Notes: generated by a model not told the origin, from the sequence alone. Numbered from the stretch's first letter, positions 37,455 to 48,892 are shown. The stretch: DNA of 64,000 nucleotides from Cavia porcellus (GCF_034190915.1 NW_026947484.1:75037482-75101481); one strand, 5' to 3'. A program made the numbers and translations.

Positions 37455-37609
37455 GCCGGGCATGGTGGCTCACACCTGTAATCCCAGCACTCCGGAGGCT
37501 GAGGTAGGAGGATCGTTGTGAGTTTGAGACGAGCCTGGGTTACAAAGTGAGCGCAAGGCCAGCCTGAACTGCATAGCGAGACCTGTCTCAAAAACAACAA
37601 CAACAAAAA
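37455..37609 (+). mobile_element. Full-length B1 SINE
   Basis: GCCGGGCATGGTGGCTCACA through AGACCTGTCTCAAAAAC, with an internal duplication-type segment. Flanks ATCATACGTC and ATCATACATC form a probable target duplication. Confidence 0.93.
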
Positions 37610-39067
37610 ATATCATACATCGTGACAAAGGAGGCTCTTCCCGGGAATGTAAGGATAGTTCAATGCAAGCTGTGCAAATCAATAAATATAAGCTGTAATT
37701 TAAAAAGAAGCAAGGACAAAAATCATATGATCATCTCATTAGGTGCGGAAAAAGTCTGACAAAATCCAACATCCTTTCGTGATAAAAAACTCCGTATACA
37801 GACAGAAGGACCTTACAGCAATCTGATTAAAGACACTTTCGGCAAACTTGCCACCATCATATTCAATGGGAAAAACTGAAAGCTTTCCCTCTAAAATCAA
37901 GATGTCCACTACTATCAGTCCTATTCAACACAATGCTCAAAACATTCCTCTGAGCAATCAGGCAAGATTGTAAAGGAATACATATAGGAAAAAAAGAATT
38001 CAGGTTATTGTTACTTACAGGTGACATGGTCTTCTATATAGAAGGCCCCAAAATTTCACCAAAATACTTCTGGATTTTATAGCCAGATTCAGCAATGTAG
38101 CAGTATACAACATACAAAAATCAACAGTATTCCTGTACACCAACAATAATCTTACGAAGAAATAAATCAGGAAAACATCATCCATAGTAGCATCAAAAAA
38201 AATTAAATACTTAAGAATTAACCTAACCAAGAAAGTGAAAGACCTCTACAATGAAAAGTACAGTATTTGAGAATGGAGAATTAAAAAGGCATCAGAAAAT
38301 GGAAAGATATCCCCTGTTCTTGGTTAGGCAGAATGGTCACTGTCAAACGGACCTGCTTTCTAAACTGATACATAGTCTTAATGCAATCTCAGCCGAACTA
38401 TCAACAACAACATTCCTCACAGATCTAGGGAAAACAACCCGCAAACTCATGTAGAACCAGAAGAGACCCACAATAGCACAAGCAATTCTGAGAAACAGGA
38501 GCAAAGTAGGAATTATCACAATCCTAGATTTGAAGTTATATTACAAAGCTATAGTGACTTAAAAAGCAAGGTATTGCCACAAAAACAGACACGTGGATCA
38601 ATAAAACAGAACTGAGGAGCCAGAATGTGACTATTTGATCTTTCACAAAGAAGTCAAAAATATACTGGAGGAAAGACAGCCTTTTCAATAAATGGTGCTG
38701 GAAAACTGGTTCTCTACACACAGAAGATTGAGTCTAGACACATACATCTCACCAAAAGCAGATCGAAGATCTAAATGTTAAAACAGAAATAATCTACTAA
38801 AAGATAAAACAAGTAAAACTCTGAAGACACAGGTGTAGGGAAGGACTTTCTGAACACAACCCTAACAGCACGTGAAATATTACCAAGAATCAACAAATGT
38901 GATCACATCAAATTAAAAAGCTTCTTACAGCAAAAGAAACAACCAATGGAGTAAAATGCAACCTACAGAATGGGGAAAATTTTTTTTGCCAGCTAGTTCT
39001 TAGACATGGGACTAACAGCTAGGATGAATGAATATATATATTACCCTCAAAAAATTACAAAGTAAAA

Positions 39068-39355
39068 GACTCAGTCTTGCTGGAGGTGAAGACTTTGCAG
39101 AATTATTTCGATCATGGAGGCAGAGCCCGCATGACTGAATTAATGCCCTATAAAAGGCGCTTGTGGGATGGGTTCTCTCTGCTTTGCTCTTGGTTACTGG
39201 AGGACAGTCTTTTTTTCTCTGAAGAGCACAGAAACAAGGTGCCATCAAGGAGACCAAGCCTACTTAGCACCTGGATCTTGGAATTTCCAGGAGAAAATAA
39301 AGGTTCTTATAAAAACCACTTTGTGTGCTGCTCTGTTACGGTAATAGCCTAAGCC
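39068..39355 (+). mobile_element. MaLR-type (MLT1-like) LTR fragment
   Basis: CCTGGATCTTGGAATTTCCA, AGAAAATAAAGG and a TGTTACGGTAATAGCC end match the general 3' pattern of MLT1 LTRs. Confidence 0.5.
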
Positions 39356-39369
39356 TTTACTTTTAAAGC

Positions 39370-39470
39370 AAGAGTTTTAACGTCCACTCTCTCATATGCA
39401 TTCTCCCAGCAGCCAAGTGACAATACAGGTGAAGCTGGAAATGCTCAGGAAGCCACCCAGGGTCACACTA
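39370..39470 (-). mobile_element. Possible MIR fragment
   Basis: Reverse MIR-like pattern around GGAAATGCTCAGGAAGCCAC and CAGGGTCACACTAGA. Weak. Confidence 0.3.
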
Positions 39471-41128
39471 GAAGAGACCCCCAGCCTGGGCTCCCCGAGT
39501 GCATCATGGTCTCCAGGCAACCTTCACTGGTTCACGCTCAGAAGCCTGGGGGTGCCTGAACAGAGCACAGGACACACGCTCCAACTCTACGCCACAAACA
39601 GGACAACACTGCAATGAAGATGTCTTTGACCAGAGAACCATGTTCCTCTCTCCCTATCCCTACCTTTCTGATTCCTCGCTCAGTTTCTGAAAATGGGAGG
39701 GCGGGCAGCCTGGAGTCCTGGAGTTGGACACACAGCCCTCTCCTGCGCTTACAAATCAACTCACAAAACACGGAACTCAACCTTGGACCGAAGCCTTGGC
39801 AGTAGTCAGAAATATGTTCATGCCAGTAACTTGAGAAACGCTTTCCCAAGGGAGGTAAAAAAGCATAAAGCGATTGTTATTTATAGAAGTTAAACAAACA
39901 GACCTCCTCCAAGAAGAAAAATGCCTTACACAAAATGAACAGCTTCCGTGGTGCACACGCTCCACACCCCTGGTTTGGAAACAGCCACAGAAACACTGGT
40001 GCCTGTTTTTACCTGCCTGCTTACAAAGGAATTACACCCACAGCAAAAGCTGAGTATCTATAAGGCTGATTTATGCTGAGCAACTAGCAAAGTGAGTCAA
40101 ATTTAAAAGTACCTTTGATAGAGTGTCTAAATATGTGTTTGGTCATTTTTAAAGAGAAAAGTGGGCTGCCCTTTGATATTGGTAGAATTTCTAAAAATGA
40201 AGCCACCGGAGGCAGGATCAGGGATTCCAGGCATGTAATTTGGACCGGGCAGTGTTTTCTTCTCACAGAATATTTTGCTGGAAACCTCCCCCTTCTTCTG
40301 GAAAGTTCTGAATGATAAAAGTCCCTGGTGAGAAGTTTGTCTTCTCCCAACTTCGATCTGACCAGGGCTCAGAGGAATAAACCTGAGGCTGTACAAAGGT
40401 CCACGACGGGTGGAGACACCCACACTGACAAGCATGGCTGTGGAGGATCAGAAAAGAGGAAGGGGAGAGGAGAGAGCAAGGTGGGGAGACACAGGACATG
40501 TGGGCAACTCCTTCCTTTACCGCATGAGTCACTTTCCCTTTCTGTGGCTGCAGGAAACTGAATCTGTCCACTGCCTCTTCAGAGGTCAGGTGAATGCTCA
40601 CTTGCAATCTTGGGGAGCCAGGACTCATACTGAAGAGGACAGCTGCCTCCCAACCACAAAACAGCAGTCGTCTGCACAGCCCTGCACGACAGCCTGAGAC
40701 CCGGCTACAGTTTAGAGACCCCTCCTGGGGTGGCGCAGAATGTGCAGCTCTTGCGCAGCTCTTCTTGGCTCAGCTCCTGAGACATGAGGAAGTCACGCTA
40801 TCCCTGACTTCAGAGCACCAGCAATCCGTGCTCAACGGAGCGAGGCAGCCCTACCTCGGTGCTCGCCAGGCCACTGTCCACCCAGCTGAAGGCCTTCTGG
40901 CTTTGTGGTCATTCCTGCCTGGGCCTGGTCTGATGGGCAGAGGTTCAGACACAAGGAACACGGACAGTGCCTGGGTGAGACTTGTTTCAAGGGGGCACAC
41001 AGAGCTGCCCTAACATTAGAACAGCTGTCGAATGAAAAAAATGTTTCTCCAACAACTCCACGCCTGGCAATAAATTTACTGGAAAACTTTACACATACCA
41101 CAGAGATTCAAAAATATAAATGTGTGTA
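39471..41128 (-). other. ENTREP1 intron sequence, single copy
   Basis: About 1.7 kb without a recognised repeat or exon. Frames up to 139 codons are present but show no domain. Confidence 0.45.
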
Positions 41129-41296
41129 GCATCCCTAGAAGCTGAGACAGGAGAATCACAAGTTTGAGTGCAGCCTGGGCAGCTTGAAATGTTAGCGAGA
41201 CCCGGTCTCAAAAAATAAAAAGGGTGAGGATGGAAGGTGCTCGGTCCCAAGGTCCTGCCTTTAATCCCTGGTACCTCAAAAATAAATAAATAAAAA
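41129..41296 (+). mobile_element. B1-ID composite SINE, 5' truncated
   Basis: AAGCTGAGACAGGAGAATCA and CGAGACCCGGTCTCAAAAAA of a B1, then an ID-like unit ending TTTAATCCCTGGTACC and an A-rich tail. Confidence 0.75.
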
Positions 41297-41312
41297 TATA
41301 AATGTCTAGCCT

Positions 41313-41690
41313 TGTGTTATGGCTTGTGTTTGGATGTCCCCCAAAGCCTCATGGGGCTTTTTCAGAGGTGGGCAAATCTAAAGTGTGTGGCTGTTCATGG
41401 TGCAATGCTGATTACTAAATCAGTCCACTGATTGGTCTGGCACTGCTCTAATCCTGGTAGCCTGGATACAGTATAAGGGACAGAAAGAGGCTTGTCTTGT
41501 TCTCTGCATGCTTTCTATCTTCAGTCTGCCATGAATTGCTGTCCTTTGCAGTGTCCGTCTGCCACATCACCCCACCTTGCAGCCGGCTGATACAGACAGA
41601 AACCACAAACTGTGAGCTAAATAAACCTCTCTCCTTTAATTTTGGGTGTTAAGTATTTTGTCTTAGCAATGAGAGAAAACTAAGACTCCT
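41313..41690 (+). mobile_element. Solo MaLR-type LTR
   Basis: TGTTATGGCTTGTGTTTGGA with GTCCCCCAAAGCCTCATG at the start; TGTGAGCTAAATAAACCTCT and TTTTGTCTTAGCAATGAGAG at the end. Typical of non-autonomous ERVL-MaLR LTRs. Confidence 0.65.
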
Positions 41691-41779
41691 CAGAATATCA
41701 AGCAGAAGATGCTAGCCTGTTGGTGAAATTTAGAGATTCTTCTTGGGGACTTATAAATTATGTCTGAATATCCTTTAAA

Positions 41780-42040
41780 GTCAGATTAAGGTTACTTCTT
41801 CCAGGAAGCTGCCCCTGACTACAGACCACCTCACTACTCTGCACTAAAAAGTCTTTTCTGTGCATTCCCAATCACTCTTCTGAGAAGCACTGCTATCCTT
41901 CCTACATTTACTTTAATAACCCAGACTGTAAGCTCCTTGATTGGAGGACAGGGAGCAGCTCTGATGCATTTAAAATTTTAGTGACCCAGCAATGAGTAAG
42001 CAGCCAAGGAGTACAAGTTTGTCGAATGAATAAATGAAGT
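41780..42040 (+). mobile_element. L2 LINE 3' end
   Basis: CTTCCAGGAAGCTGCCCCTG, GACTGTAAGCTCCTTGATTG and GAATGAATAAATGAA follow the L2 3' end in order. Confidence 0.75.
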
Positions 42041-42647
42041 CGTTCTTTAGAGAGGTTCAATTCTAAAAGTCACTAGCCATCCAACAAATGCATGGAACGT
42101 TTCATTGTATACATACTTTCTGAGATTTGAGAACCAGACACATTTTGAACTGGAATTTGAAAGAGAATATAAGTGGGATATATTTTTTCTCTAAATCAGG
42201 GAAATGCAATTAATTTTTAATCTTTCCTTAACAGCTCGGAAGAATTTCAAGATTGTTGGGAGTTGCTGAAGGTGGTATAATAAAGCATCGATTTGGTCTC
42301 ACTGGGAGCACTGCCAGGACAACTGTGACTCTCCATCATGTCAAATTACAGCCGTTATCTCCCGGGGTGTCAGTTTTCCCTAGGAAGCTAGCCAACCTTG
42401 AAACGGTTTATCTTTAGGTCAAGTTTTGACTTTTCTTTGGATTCATCCAGTTTATTAGACAGAAGAGAGAGAGACAGAGAGAACCAGAGGTACAGAAAAG
42501 GACAGAGAGAATTGAAAACCCTGAAAAAGACAACAACTCCTTCAGATTTGGGAGGAAAGTCAGGGCTTGGGCTTGAGTCATGTACACCCGTCACCCTTCA
42601 AAACTCAGGAGCACCCCAGAGAGCCGCAGGGAATTTAGGGACAATAC

Positions 42648-42781
42648 CTGCGGCTCATCCGGGGCGTGCACGAGTAAAACGTGGCGAAGTAGGACGGGGG
42701 AGGCACCGGTGGTATGAAGTCCTCAGGGTCTGGGATGCGTCCATGGTCCTCCACTTCTTCCACAGAGATCTGGGATTCATC
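42648..42781 (-). CDS. ENTREP1: ENTREP1 coding exon with first PPxY motif
   Basis: A 134-bp exon entering in phase 0 and leaving with two extra bases (AG), completed to AGG (Arg) by the next exon. The acceptor is GTTCCATCAG and the donor GTATTG. It encodes an acidic segment (DESQISVEEVEDHGRIPDPE) and then VPPPSYFATF. PPSY is a class I WW-domain ligand, the kind used by this family to bind ITCH and related ligases. Confidence 0.92.
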
Positions 42782-42898
42782 CTGATGGAACAGCACTAGG
42801 GTTATCAGCAGCTTTCACCGCCGCCGGGAGGGGAGAAGAGCAAAGCATCACACACAGGGGCCCGCGGCTGGCTCAGCTACCCCCCTGCCTAGACTTAC

Positions 42899-43006
42899 GA
42901 TGCACGACCTGCGGGTGGTGAATATCTGGAGGTAGCGAAGGGCGGCAGCCACCAGGCAGACAGTGGTGGTCAGGGCATTCAAGGCACACAGGGCGAAGAG
43001 GACTTT
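42899..43006 (-). CDS. ENTREP1: ENTREP1 coding exon, fourth membrane segment
   Basis: A 108-bp exon, phase 0 at both ends (36 codons), with acceptor GTGTTCCAG and donor GTAAGT. It encodes KVLFALCALNALTTTVCLVA, a membrane helix, then a basic stretch (TTRRSC) that marks the cytosolic side by the positive-inside rule. The intron to the next exon is only 117 bp. Confidence 0.93.
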
Positions 43007-44468
43007 CTGGAACACGGAAACAATGACAGCGCAGAGTACTTCAGGGCAAGTGACCAGAGTGAAACATAAAAACGAGCTTAAACAACAACCCTGTCCCCAT
43101 GAGATGTCTCACAAGAAACATGGCACAAAGGATTTAGACACTTGATACACTGACTGCTATTATAATCCCCATACAAGAATGTGAGCTTCTTGACTTTAAA
43201 AACGTATCTGAGAAGCTCTCTGCCCTAGAGAGACCTGGCATTACAACATAGTCTGCCCTCTGCATCTTGGAGTTACACATCTGTACATTCTATCAACCAA
43301 AACGTAAATATTTCCACTAGGTATTGTAACTAATCTCGAGAAGGTTCAAAGCACCCAGGTTATATGCAAACACACACCGTTTTATATAAAGCACCGGGCA
43401 CCCCAGATTGCAGGGAGCCTCAGGGTCTTGGAGACGGTCCCCACGGATACCAAGGGATGACTGCATTTCTTTTTGCAATTGTATGGATATTGTCTAGAAA
43501 TCTTCATTCCAGGAGAGCCAGGCTCTCTTCTGAAACTGCTGATCTCCAGCCTCCCCTGAGTGTAGCACAGTGTATAATCTGTGGCCACTGATTTCTATTT
43601 CAGGAGCATCTGGGAGTGCTGCTCCGAGTACCCTCTGAGGGCGCAGCAGGGGCTGGGCCAGCGGAGCATAAACAGGCCCTCTCTCCTCCAAACACGTCTC
43701 AGAATAGCAGCAAGGCAATGCCAAAACCGCTACGGCTACAGTCCTGGCTCTTACATGGGGCTTTCCCCAACCTGAGGCCTGCTCTGGAAAGTTGGGGTGA
43801 CTCAGGCACCAAATATGCAGAAGCCAAGGAAAGCAGGGCATTTTTACAACCTATATAACCCAGAGCTGGCAGCTATGAATACAGCTCTCTCTCTCTGCTT
43901 AGAGATTTTTCCTCCCCACAAAAATAAACCCAAAACAAAGAAAGCCGTTAGTGACAGGCAGTCCCAGGGCTCATGTATCAGAGCTCACCAACTGATTCTG
44001 TCACTCACTCGGCTAAGGCCCTGGAAATTAGGGCACAATTTTTCTTCAATTCCCTAAGAAACGTTAGCTTTGTCTTTCACCTAGAATAATTTGTTTTTAA
44101 ATTTCTGTTGATTATAGTTATCACCAATTAAGAGATCAAAGTTCTTGAGTTTCTCCAGTATTTTCTCTCCCAAGTGTGTGTGTCACAGAACGGCGGCATT
44201 CAGTAAGTCCACGCAACTCACTCGCACTAACAACTGAACATCAGCACAACCACAAGCGAGGAGGTGACTTTAAAGCCTTTGCTAAAAGCTGCGTCTTACA
44301 TGTGTGTGCATATATGCCAACACACATAAGTGTATACACTTACATACCTGTGCAGAAGTTAGGTGCCTTTCAATTTTTACTAGTTTAAGAGTCCTCTTAC
44401 TAGTTTACTAGTCCTCTTTACTAGTTTAAGAGACAAAGAAAGCTGTCCATACCTAGTTATGTGCGTGT

Positions 44469-44506
<38 letters not shown>

Positions 44507-44639
44507 TAAAGGGTCACTCATCCCTGGTTTCAGCAGCTTTAATTTGAAGGCAGTGATGACAGGAATATTCCAGGTAACTCTGCCTGTCTGGGGCTTCCAG
44601 GGTACATTTTTTGGCGGGGTTGGAATGTGTCTAACATAC
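43007..44639 (-). other. ENTREP1 intron
   Basis: 1.6-kb intron, single copy except the CA repeat at 44461-44504 and a small duplicated TTTACTAGT block near 44380-44430. Confidence 0.85.
44461..44504. repeat. GT/GC/CA alternating purine-pyrimidine repeat
   Basis: GTGCGTGTGCGC followed by 34 bp of CA. Continuous alternation makes it a Z-DNA candidate. Confidence 0.9.
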
Positions 44640-44768
44640 CTTAAGGAGAAGGTGAACAGCACTACAAGGCTGAACGGGAAAGAGTTTCAAGGCATTTTCT
44701 TTGTCTGTGCATTTGGCAGGTTGAAATTCTTCACAACAGAAGCAAATCTTGCCTTCACCTAAGTCCAC
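44640..44768 (-). CDS. ENTREP1: ENTREP1 coding exon, Cys-rich extracellular loop
   Basis: A 129-bp exon, phase 0 at both ends (43 codons). The acceptor is TCCCTAAG and the donor GTATGT. It encodes VDLGEGKICFCCEEF and continues to SAVHLLLK; cysteines cluster as CxCC with two more downstream, as expected of a disulphide-bearing loop between the last two membrane segments. It lies 8.7 kb downstream of the previous exon, across the intron that holds the endogenous retrovirus. A CA microsatellite starts about 135 bp beyond its donor. Confidence 0.93.
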
Positions 44769-45800
44769 CTTAGGGAAAAGAGGCAGAACAGTGATTTAAT
44801 GATTAAGAAAAAGAACCCTTGCTGTGGCAGGGAGCAGCGGCTGTACAGAAGCCAGAGGGCGGGTTTCGTGGCAGACAATGACTCTATCCGTCAGAACAGG
44901 CTTGGTGTGCTGAGGGACAGACAAACCAAAGTGCAGTCATTTCCTACACGTTACAGCCGCACTGCAGGCAGCGGGGCCCCTGGGCACGATGGATGCGTCC
45001 ATGGGGACGTGGACTCGAGACAATCACCATCTCTGCTGCAAGGCCTGCCTGGCACATGGAGAGAGGGGAGGGACACGACAAAAGGCGCTCTTGCCGGGTG
45101 TCCGGTGAAATCTGAATTTAAGAAGTGACATTTAATTTTTTAAAATATAAGTACTCCTCAAACACTGCATGAGGCATGTTTATACGTAAAAAAAAAACCG
45201 GTGATGTTATCTGAAACACAAGTTTATTTGAGTACGTTGTAATTTTACATGTTCAATCTGGCATCTCTAGCTTAAAGCTTCCTATTGGGATTGACCTCAT
45301 AATTTCATTATCCAAGCAAATCACATGGCCCTGCCTAACCCTGAGAAAGTGGAGACACGGCCCTCCCACTGGCCTGCACTGTGCAGGCTTCCAGAGGCCT
45401 GGGGTCTCAGGGCCAGAAAGCAGCCACAGATTGACAAGGCTGCTGCGTGTGAAGTGGTAGTTGGTGACACCTGTCTGCATCTGCAGTGAAATCTTTGTAA
45501 ATTTTTGGTCACTTTTCAAGTTTTTCCGGAATCGTACTGTGAAAGCCGGGCAAACAAGGTCCACAAAGTGCAGGCAGGGGTTCATTCTTGGTCATTCTGT
45601 GCCTGAGCAGCTGAAGCTGGCTCCTCTGCTTTGACTAAAAGGAAAGGCTTCAGCTCTTTCCTTAACTGTCAGATTAATCTGGCAGCTCTGACTTCACCAG
45701 CCCCAAAAGTCTTCAGGTGAACAGTCACACTATTTTCATTGCTAACCCCCACCTAGAGGGGAATTCCTTTTGTCTTATGAAATAAGACTTTTTTTTTGTC

Positions 45801-45912
45801 TTTTTGAGAGAGGGTATCACAATGCATTTCAGGCTGGCCTCGAACTCCAGCAAGCCTCCTGCCTCAGCCTCCTGAGTGCTGAGATTATAGGCAGTGCCAT
45901 CACCTCTGGCTC
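45801..45912 (-). mobile_element. B1 SINE
   Basis: Reverse B1: TTTCAGGCTGGCCTCGAACT, GCCTCAGCCTCCTGAGTGCT. Confidence 0.85.
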
Positions 45913-46029
45913 TGAAATAAGACTCTTAATCTCTAGTTATAGTAGTAAATTACTAGGTTGTTTTCTGAAAACAAGAGAAAATATGGTCTCTCATAATCTG
46001 AGTTGAAAAATATTCTAATATTCGTATTT

Positions 46030-46330
46030 TTTTCATTTGAGGTGAAATTTACATATACCCCCCAAATTATATACACAAATCTAAGCGTACCATTTTAGGA
46101 ATTCTGAGCAATGCATACCCCTATGAAACCCAAACCCTTATCAACATAGAGGACATTACCATCTCCAGGGGAAATTTCCTCTTGCCCTTCCCCATCCATC
46201 TCTGCCCAAACTTTCCCACAGGCAACCTCTGTTCTCATTTTTTTGCCTGTGTCAGTTAGCATTGTCTCCCTAGGACTCCATGGATTCCACAACATTTCTG
46301 ATTTTTTTGTTCTGAGACCACATTGAAAGA
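46030..46330 (-). mobile_element. Old L1 3'-UTR fragment
   Basis: The pattern GAGGTGAAATTTACATATAC, a gap, ACCATTTTAGGAATTC, then CAACCTCTGTTCTC resembles the reverse 3' UTR of mammalian-wide L1 families. Confidence 0.5.
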
Positions 46331-46797
46331 AGCATTATTATATCAGATATTTATATAAAAGTCTGCCTCTGCTACAAGGCATGGCAACTGGAATTACCTC
46401 CATGGTCTCCATCGATTCATCCCCCAGTGGTCCCTTCTTTTCCTGGTTTCTCCATGAAGATTTACACCATCCATGTTCCCATGCCTAGATCCATGCCCCA
46501 CACAAAGGCCCAAGTCTGTCCGAGTCAGTTTTTCTGCTACTGTCTCAGGTTCCTGACACACCTTCCTAACCTCTCAAGGAAAATGACTGTGGCTAATCAG
46601 GCCAGCTTTCTCCAGCCCCTCTTGCACAATCCAATCCCTTGCAGAGTAAGCTGGCTGGCAGCTATGTCTCCTGAAGGGCTTCCTCCCTTGAAGTCTACTG
46701 AGCAGTTCCTATGTTAACACTACTTAACAGTAACAAATCAGCACTGATGGAGATGAAGTGTCAGCCTCCACTCCGGTCTCCTCCCTGTCTCTTCTTC

Positions 46798-46873
46798 GAT
46801 GGGGGCCAAACTCATGTTTGCAGCATGACTCTGTGGATGGGGGCCAAACTCACATTTGCAGCATGACTCCGTG
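46798..46873. repeat. Tandem duplication of a 38-bp unit
   Basis: Units 46798-46835 and 46836-46873 (start GATGGGGGCCAAACTCA) match at 35 of 38 bases. Confidence 0.93.
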
Positions 46874-47012
46874 CAAATTGCCAGACCTTGCCTGGGGCCT
46901 CCACTTCCCTCGGGTAATGCAAAGTGTCACCTTACAAAGTAGTTCGTGCCAGTATAAATCTATTCTCTCCCCACCCCAAGACTAGAAACTGAACCAAAGG
47001 CCTTCTGAGCTA

Positions 47013-47042
47013 TATGTCTGTCTGTCTGTCTGTCTGTCTATA
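47013..47042. repeat. TGTC tetranucleotide repeat
   Basis: TGTCTGTCTGTCTGTCTGTC next to the B1 SINE start. Confidence 0.85.
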
Positions 47043-47054
47043 TGTCTTGTCTTT

Positions 47055-47197
47055 CTTTTTTGGCAGGACAGGAGGGGAGAGGACAATGTTGCTAAGTTGC
47101 TAAGTTGCCCAGATCGGGCTTGAACCCTTGGTCTCATACCTCAATCTCCCAGAGTGCTGGCACCACAGAAGTGCACCACCATTCCCTCTCCCAAATA
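47055..47197 (-). mobile_element. B1 SINE
   Basis: Reverse, diverged B1: AGTTGCCCAGATCGGGCTTG and CAGAGTGCTGGCACCACAGA, with a duplicated TTGCTAAG. Confidence 0.75.
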
Positions 47198-47698
47198 CGT
47201 ACAAATCCATTCATATGCGAGGTACTCAGTCAGGTGAAAAAGCAGGTCTCATACTCTACACAGCTGGCTGCGTATTCACACAGCACGACACCCCCGAGTA
47301 CACAAAAGCATTGTTTCCAATCATCATTACAACAAGATGCAGGAGCAGTAATACTCATTTAGAACCAATCGAAATGTGCAACAGATGAGCAGATAAATAA
47401 AATGCATCATCTATATCCACAAGAAAATAATTTAGTCTTAAAAAGGATGGAAATTCGGGCACATACGACCATGCTGCCGAACTATTAAAATCCATTAACA
47501 GTTCATTTCCAGTCTTTGCTTCTTCTCTTTGTCCTGCCTCATCTGTTAAGTCAGTGTTGGCTGCAGAGGCCACCCCTTCTGGTAAACTCCCACACTAATG
47601 CACATTCAGAATTCTCTTTTCTTTTTTGTTTTACCTAAAACTTTTGGGGAAACTTGCCAAGAAGCAGCCAAAGTAACCACGCCACTGTCAGTCTTTCA

Positions 47699-47704
47699 GG
47701 TACC
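47699..47704. repeat. Left target-site duplication of the ERV
   Basis: GGTACC immediately before the TG of the left LTR; identical to 50939-50944. Six bases is the class II retrovirus length. Confidence 0.93.
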
Positions 47705-48007
47705 TGTGGGAAGCCGCCTATGAATGGCGCCCATTTCCTGCTTCCGGGTTCTTCCCGGCCTGAACAAGCCCGCCAAATTGTCATATCTGCCCAGTTACCC
47801 GTGACGCTAGCCTATCAGCTTGTTAGGCGCGCTTCTCTGTGATTGGATACTGCTTCCCCTTATAAGAGGTTGTTCCTGCCCCCAACGGCGGAAGAGGAAC
47901 CAACGTTGAGGGTGGCGGACCTTGTCAGGTCCGGTTCGCTGTACGTAATAAAGTTTGAGAGCTGATCCTGCTCGAGTTTGGTCTCCTGTCTCCCGCGGCT
48001 CCGGTCA
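47705..48007 (+). repeat. 5' LTR of the ERV
   Basis: A 303-bp LTR starting TGTGGG and ending CGGTCA. It holds an inverted CCAAT box (GATTGGAT near 47841), a TATA-like box (TATAAG at 47861-47866) and AATAAA at 47947-47952, so U3, R and U5 are recognisable. It differs from the 3' LTR by C for T in GCTTCYGGG and G for A in CCCRCC. Confidence 0.95.
47861..47866 (+). promoter_or_regulatory. TATA box of the 5' LTR
   Basis: TATAAG about 20 bp after an inverted CCAAT box, in the expected U3 position. The same box is in the 3' LTR near 50792. Transcription would run antisense to ENTREP1. Confidence 0.6.
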
Positions 48008-48009
48008 TC

Positions 48010-48027
48010 TGGCCGCCCGTTCGGGGA
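48010..48027 (+). other. Probable primer-binding site of the ERV
   Basis: TGGCCGCCCGTTCGGGGA begins two bases after the LTR. It starts with TGG like all tRNA-complementary sites and resembles the lysine-tRNA type (TGGCGCCCGAAC...) but with an extra C and TT for AA. The primer assignment is uncertain. Confidence 0.55.
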
Positions 48028-48182
48028 AAAAGGTAAAAGACTCAGCGACGTGCCTCTTCGGCTGGGAGGTGCGATTGCTGTCGCCTGCGGTACGACGGAG
48101 GACCTGGCCCAATAACAACGGAAGGCCGCGAGCGCCTCTTCTCTTCACCCTGATCAGCTACGTGAGATACAGCGGTTCCCGG

Positions 48183-48194
48183 GACAGGTGAGTA
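48183..48194 (+). promoter_or_regulatory. Strong retroviral splice donor
   Basis: GACAG followed by GTGAGT in the leader, a near-perfect U1 match, in the position of a retroviral major splice donor. It could splice LTR-started transcripts into downstream sequence; not tested by anything in the window. Confidence 0.55.
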
Positions 48195-48341
48195 CTGGGT
48201 CACCTGGGTTGGGTGGACGCACCTAACAGATTTTGAGCGCCACACGAGTGGACGCCGGTTTTTTTTTCTTTTCTTTTCCCTTTGCATCTGTTTTGCCTTC
48301 GCTTCGCTAATACAGCCTGACAGGCTTTTGATAGAGCTCGA

Positions 48342-48611
48342 TTGGAATGCTCAGAGGAGCCCGGAGCCACTGCCGATTGTGGGTCTCCGGAGGACCCTCA
48401 GGGCTCTAATTCTGATTCTGATTCGGAAGGTTCAGAAGAGGAGGTTGTCTTCGCTAAACAGGACCCTCCTGCACAGCTTAAAGAGGAATTGAGGGCTCGG
48501 GAAGATAAAAAGGGGAACCAAACACCCACGATCACCCCCTTCAGGGCGCCAGGCCCCACTAAGCCCTTCCGCCCTTTGGCAAGTTCGCGAATTCAGGGCT
48601 CGGGAAGATAG
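48342..48611 (+). pseudogene. gag N-terminal fragment of the ERV
   Basis: An 89-codon frame rich in Ser, Asp, Glu and Pro (GSNSDSDSEGSEEEVVF), like the acidic linker upstream of capsid in class II gag. It ends at 48611 and the next gag segment is in another frame, so a frameshift separates them. The true gag start is not visible; the matrix region appears shortened. Confidence 0.55.
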
Positions 48612-48634
48612 CACCGCCGTGGCCGGAAGAGGAG

Positions 48635-48892
48635 TTGCTCCCTGGGCTGCCACCACAACCTATGGCACCGCCCTGGTTAGAGGGAGAGCTACTTCCTGGG
48701 TTGCCTTCTGCGCCCCCATCTGGGGAGGGAGGAGGACGTTCCTTCCACCAGAGGGTATGGTCGCGGCTTCCCTTTGAGTGTTCCGGTCTCCATGCATTCC
48801 CGGTACAAGTAGGAGGCAGGGGAGGAGGAGGATATTATGAGCCCTTAGAAATTAAACAACTTAAAACTATCAAGGACGCAGTTTCAGCTTAA
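48635..48892 (+). pseudogene. gag proline-rich and capsid N-terminus, ended by a stop codon
   Basis: An 85-codon frame with a Pro-rich stretch, then YEPLEIKQLKTIKDAVSA, which is class II capsid N-terminal sequence. TAA at 48890-48892 falls inside the conserved capsid N-terminal region, and homology continues past it in the same frame. The stop is therefore a disabling mutation. Confidence 0.75.

Larger units (their letters stand above)
34000..39065 (+). mobile_element. Broken L1, ORF1 and ORF2, with nested insertions
   Basis: A long L1 in sense on the plus strand (antisense to ENTREP1). ORF1 remnant 34030-34990 (ITIKIPEAQHKNRILNGARE frame at 34619), endonuclease 35080-36390, linker to 36900, reverse transcriptase and C-terminal region 37400-39000. 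Nested in it are a foreign block at 35371-36050, the 3' end of a HAL1-like element at 36905-37395 and a B1 at 37455. No frame is intact. The L1 3' end is missing; it stops near 39065. Confidence 0.8.

Noticed and set aside
40263..41013. Overlapping 121- and 139-codon ORFs on both strands
   Set aside because: Lie in an ENTREP1 intron with no conserved motif or splice support.
48042..48287. 81-codon minus-strand ORF in the provirus leader
   Set aside because: Antisense to the LTR leader, Lys/Arg-rich by composition, no retroviral antisense gene known to match.
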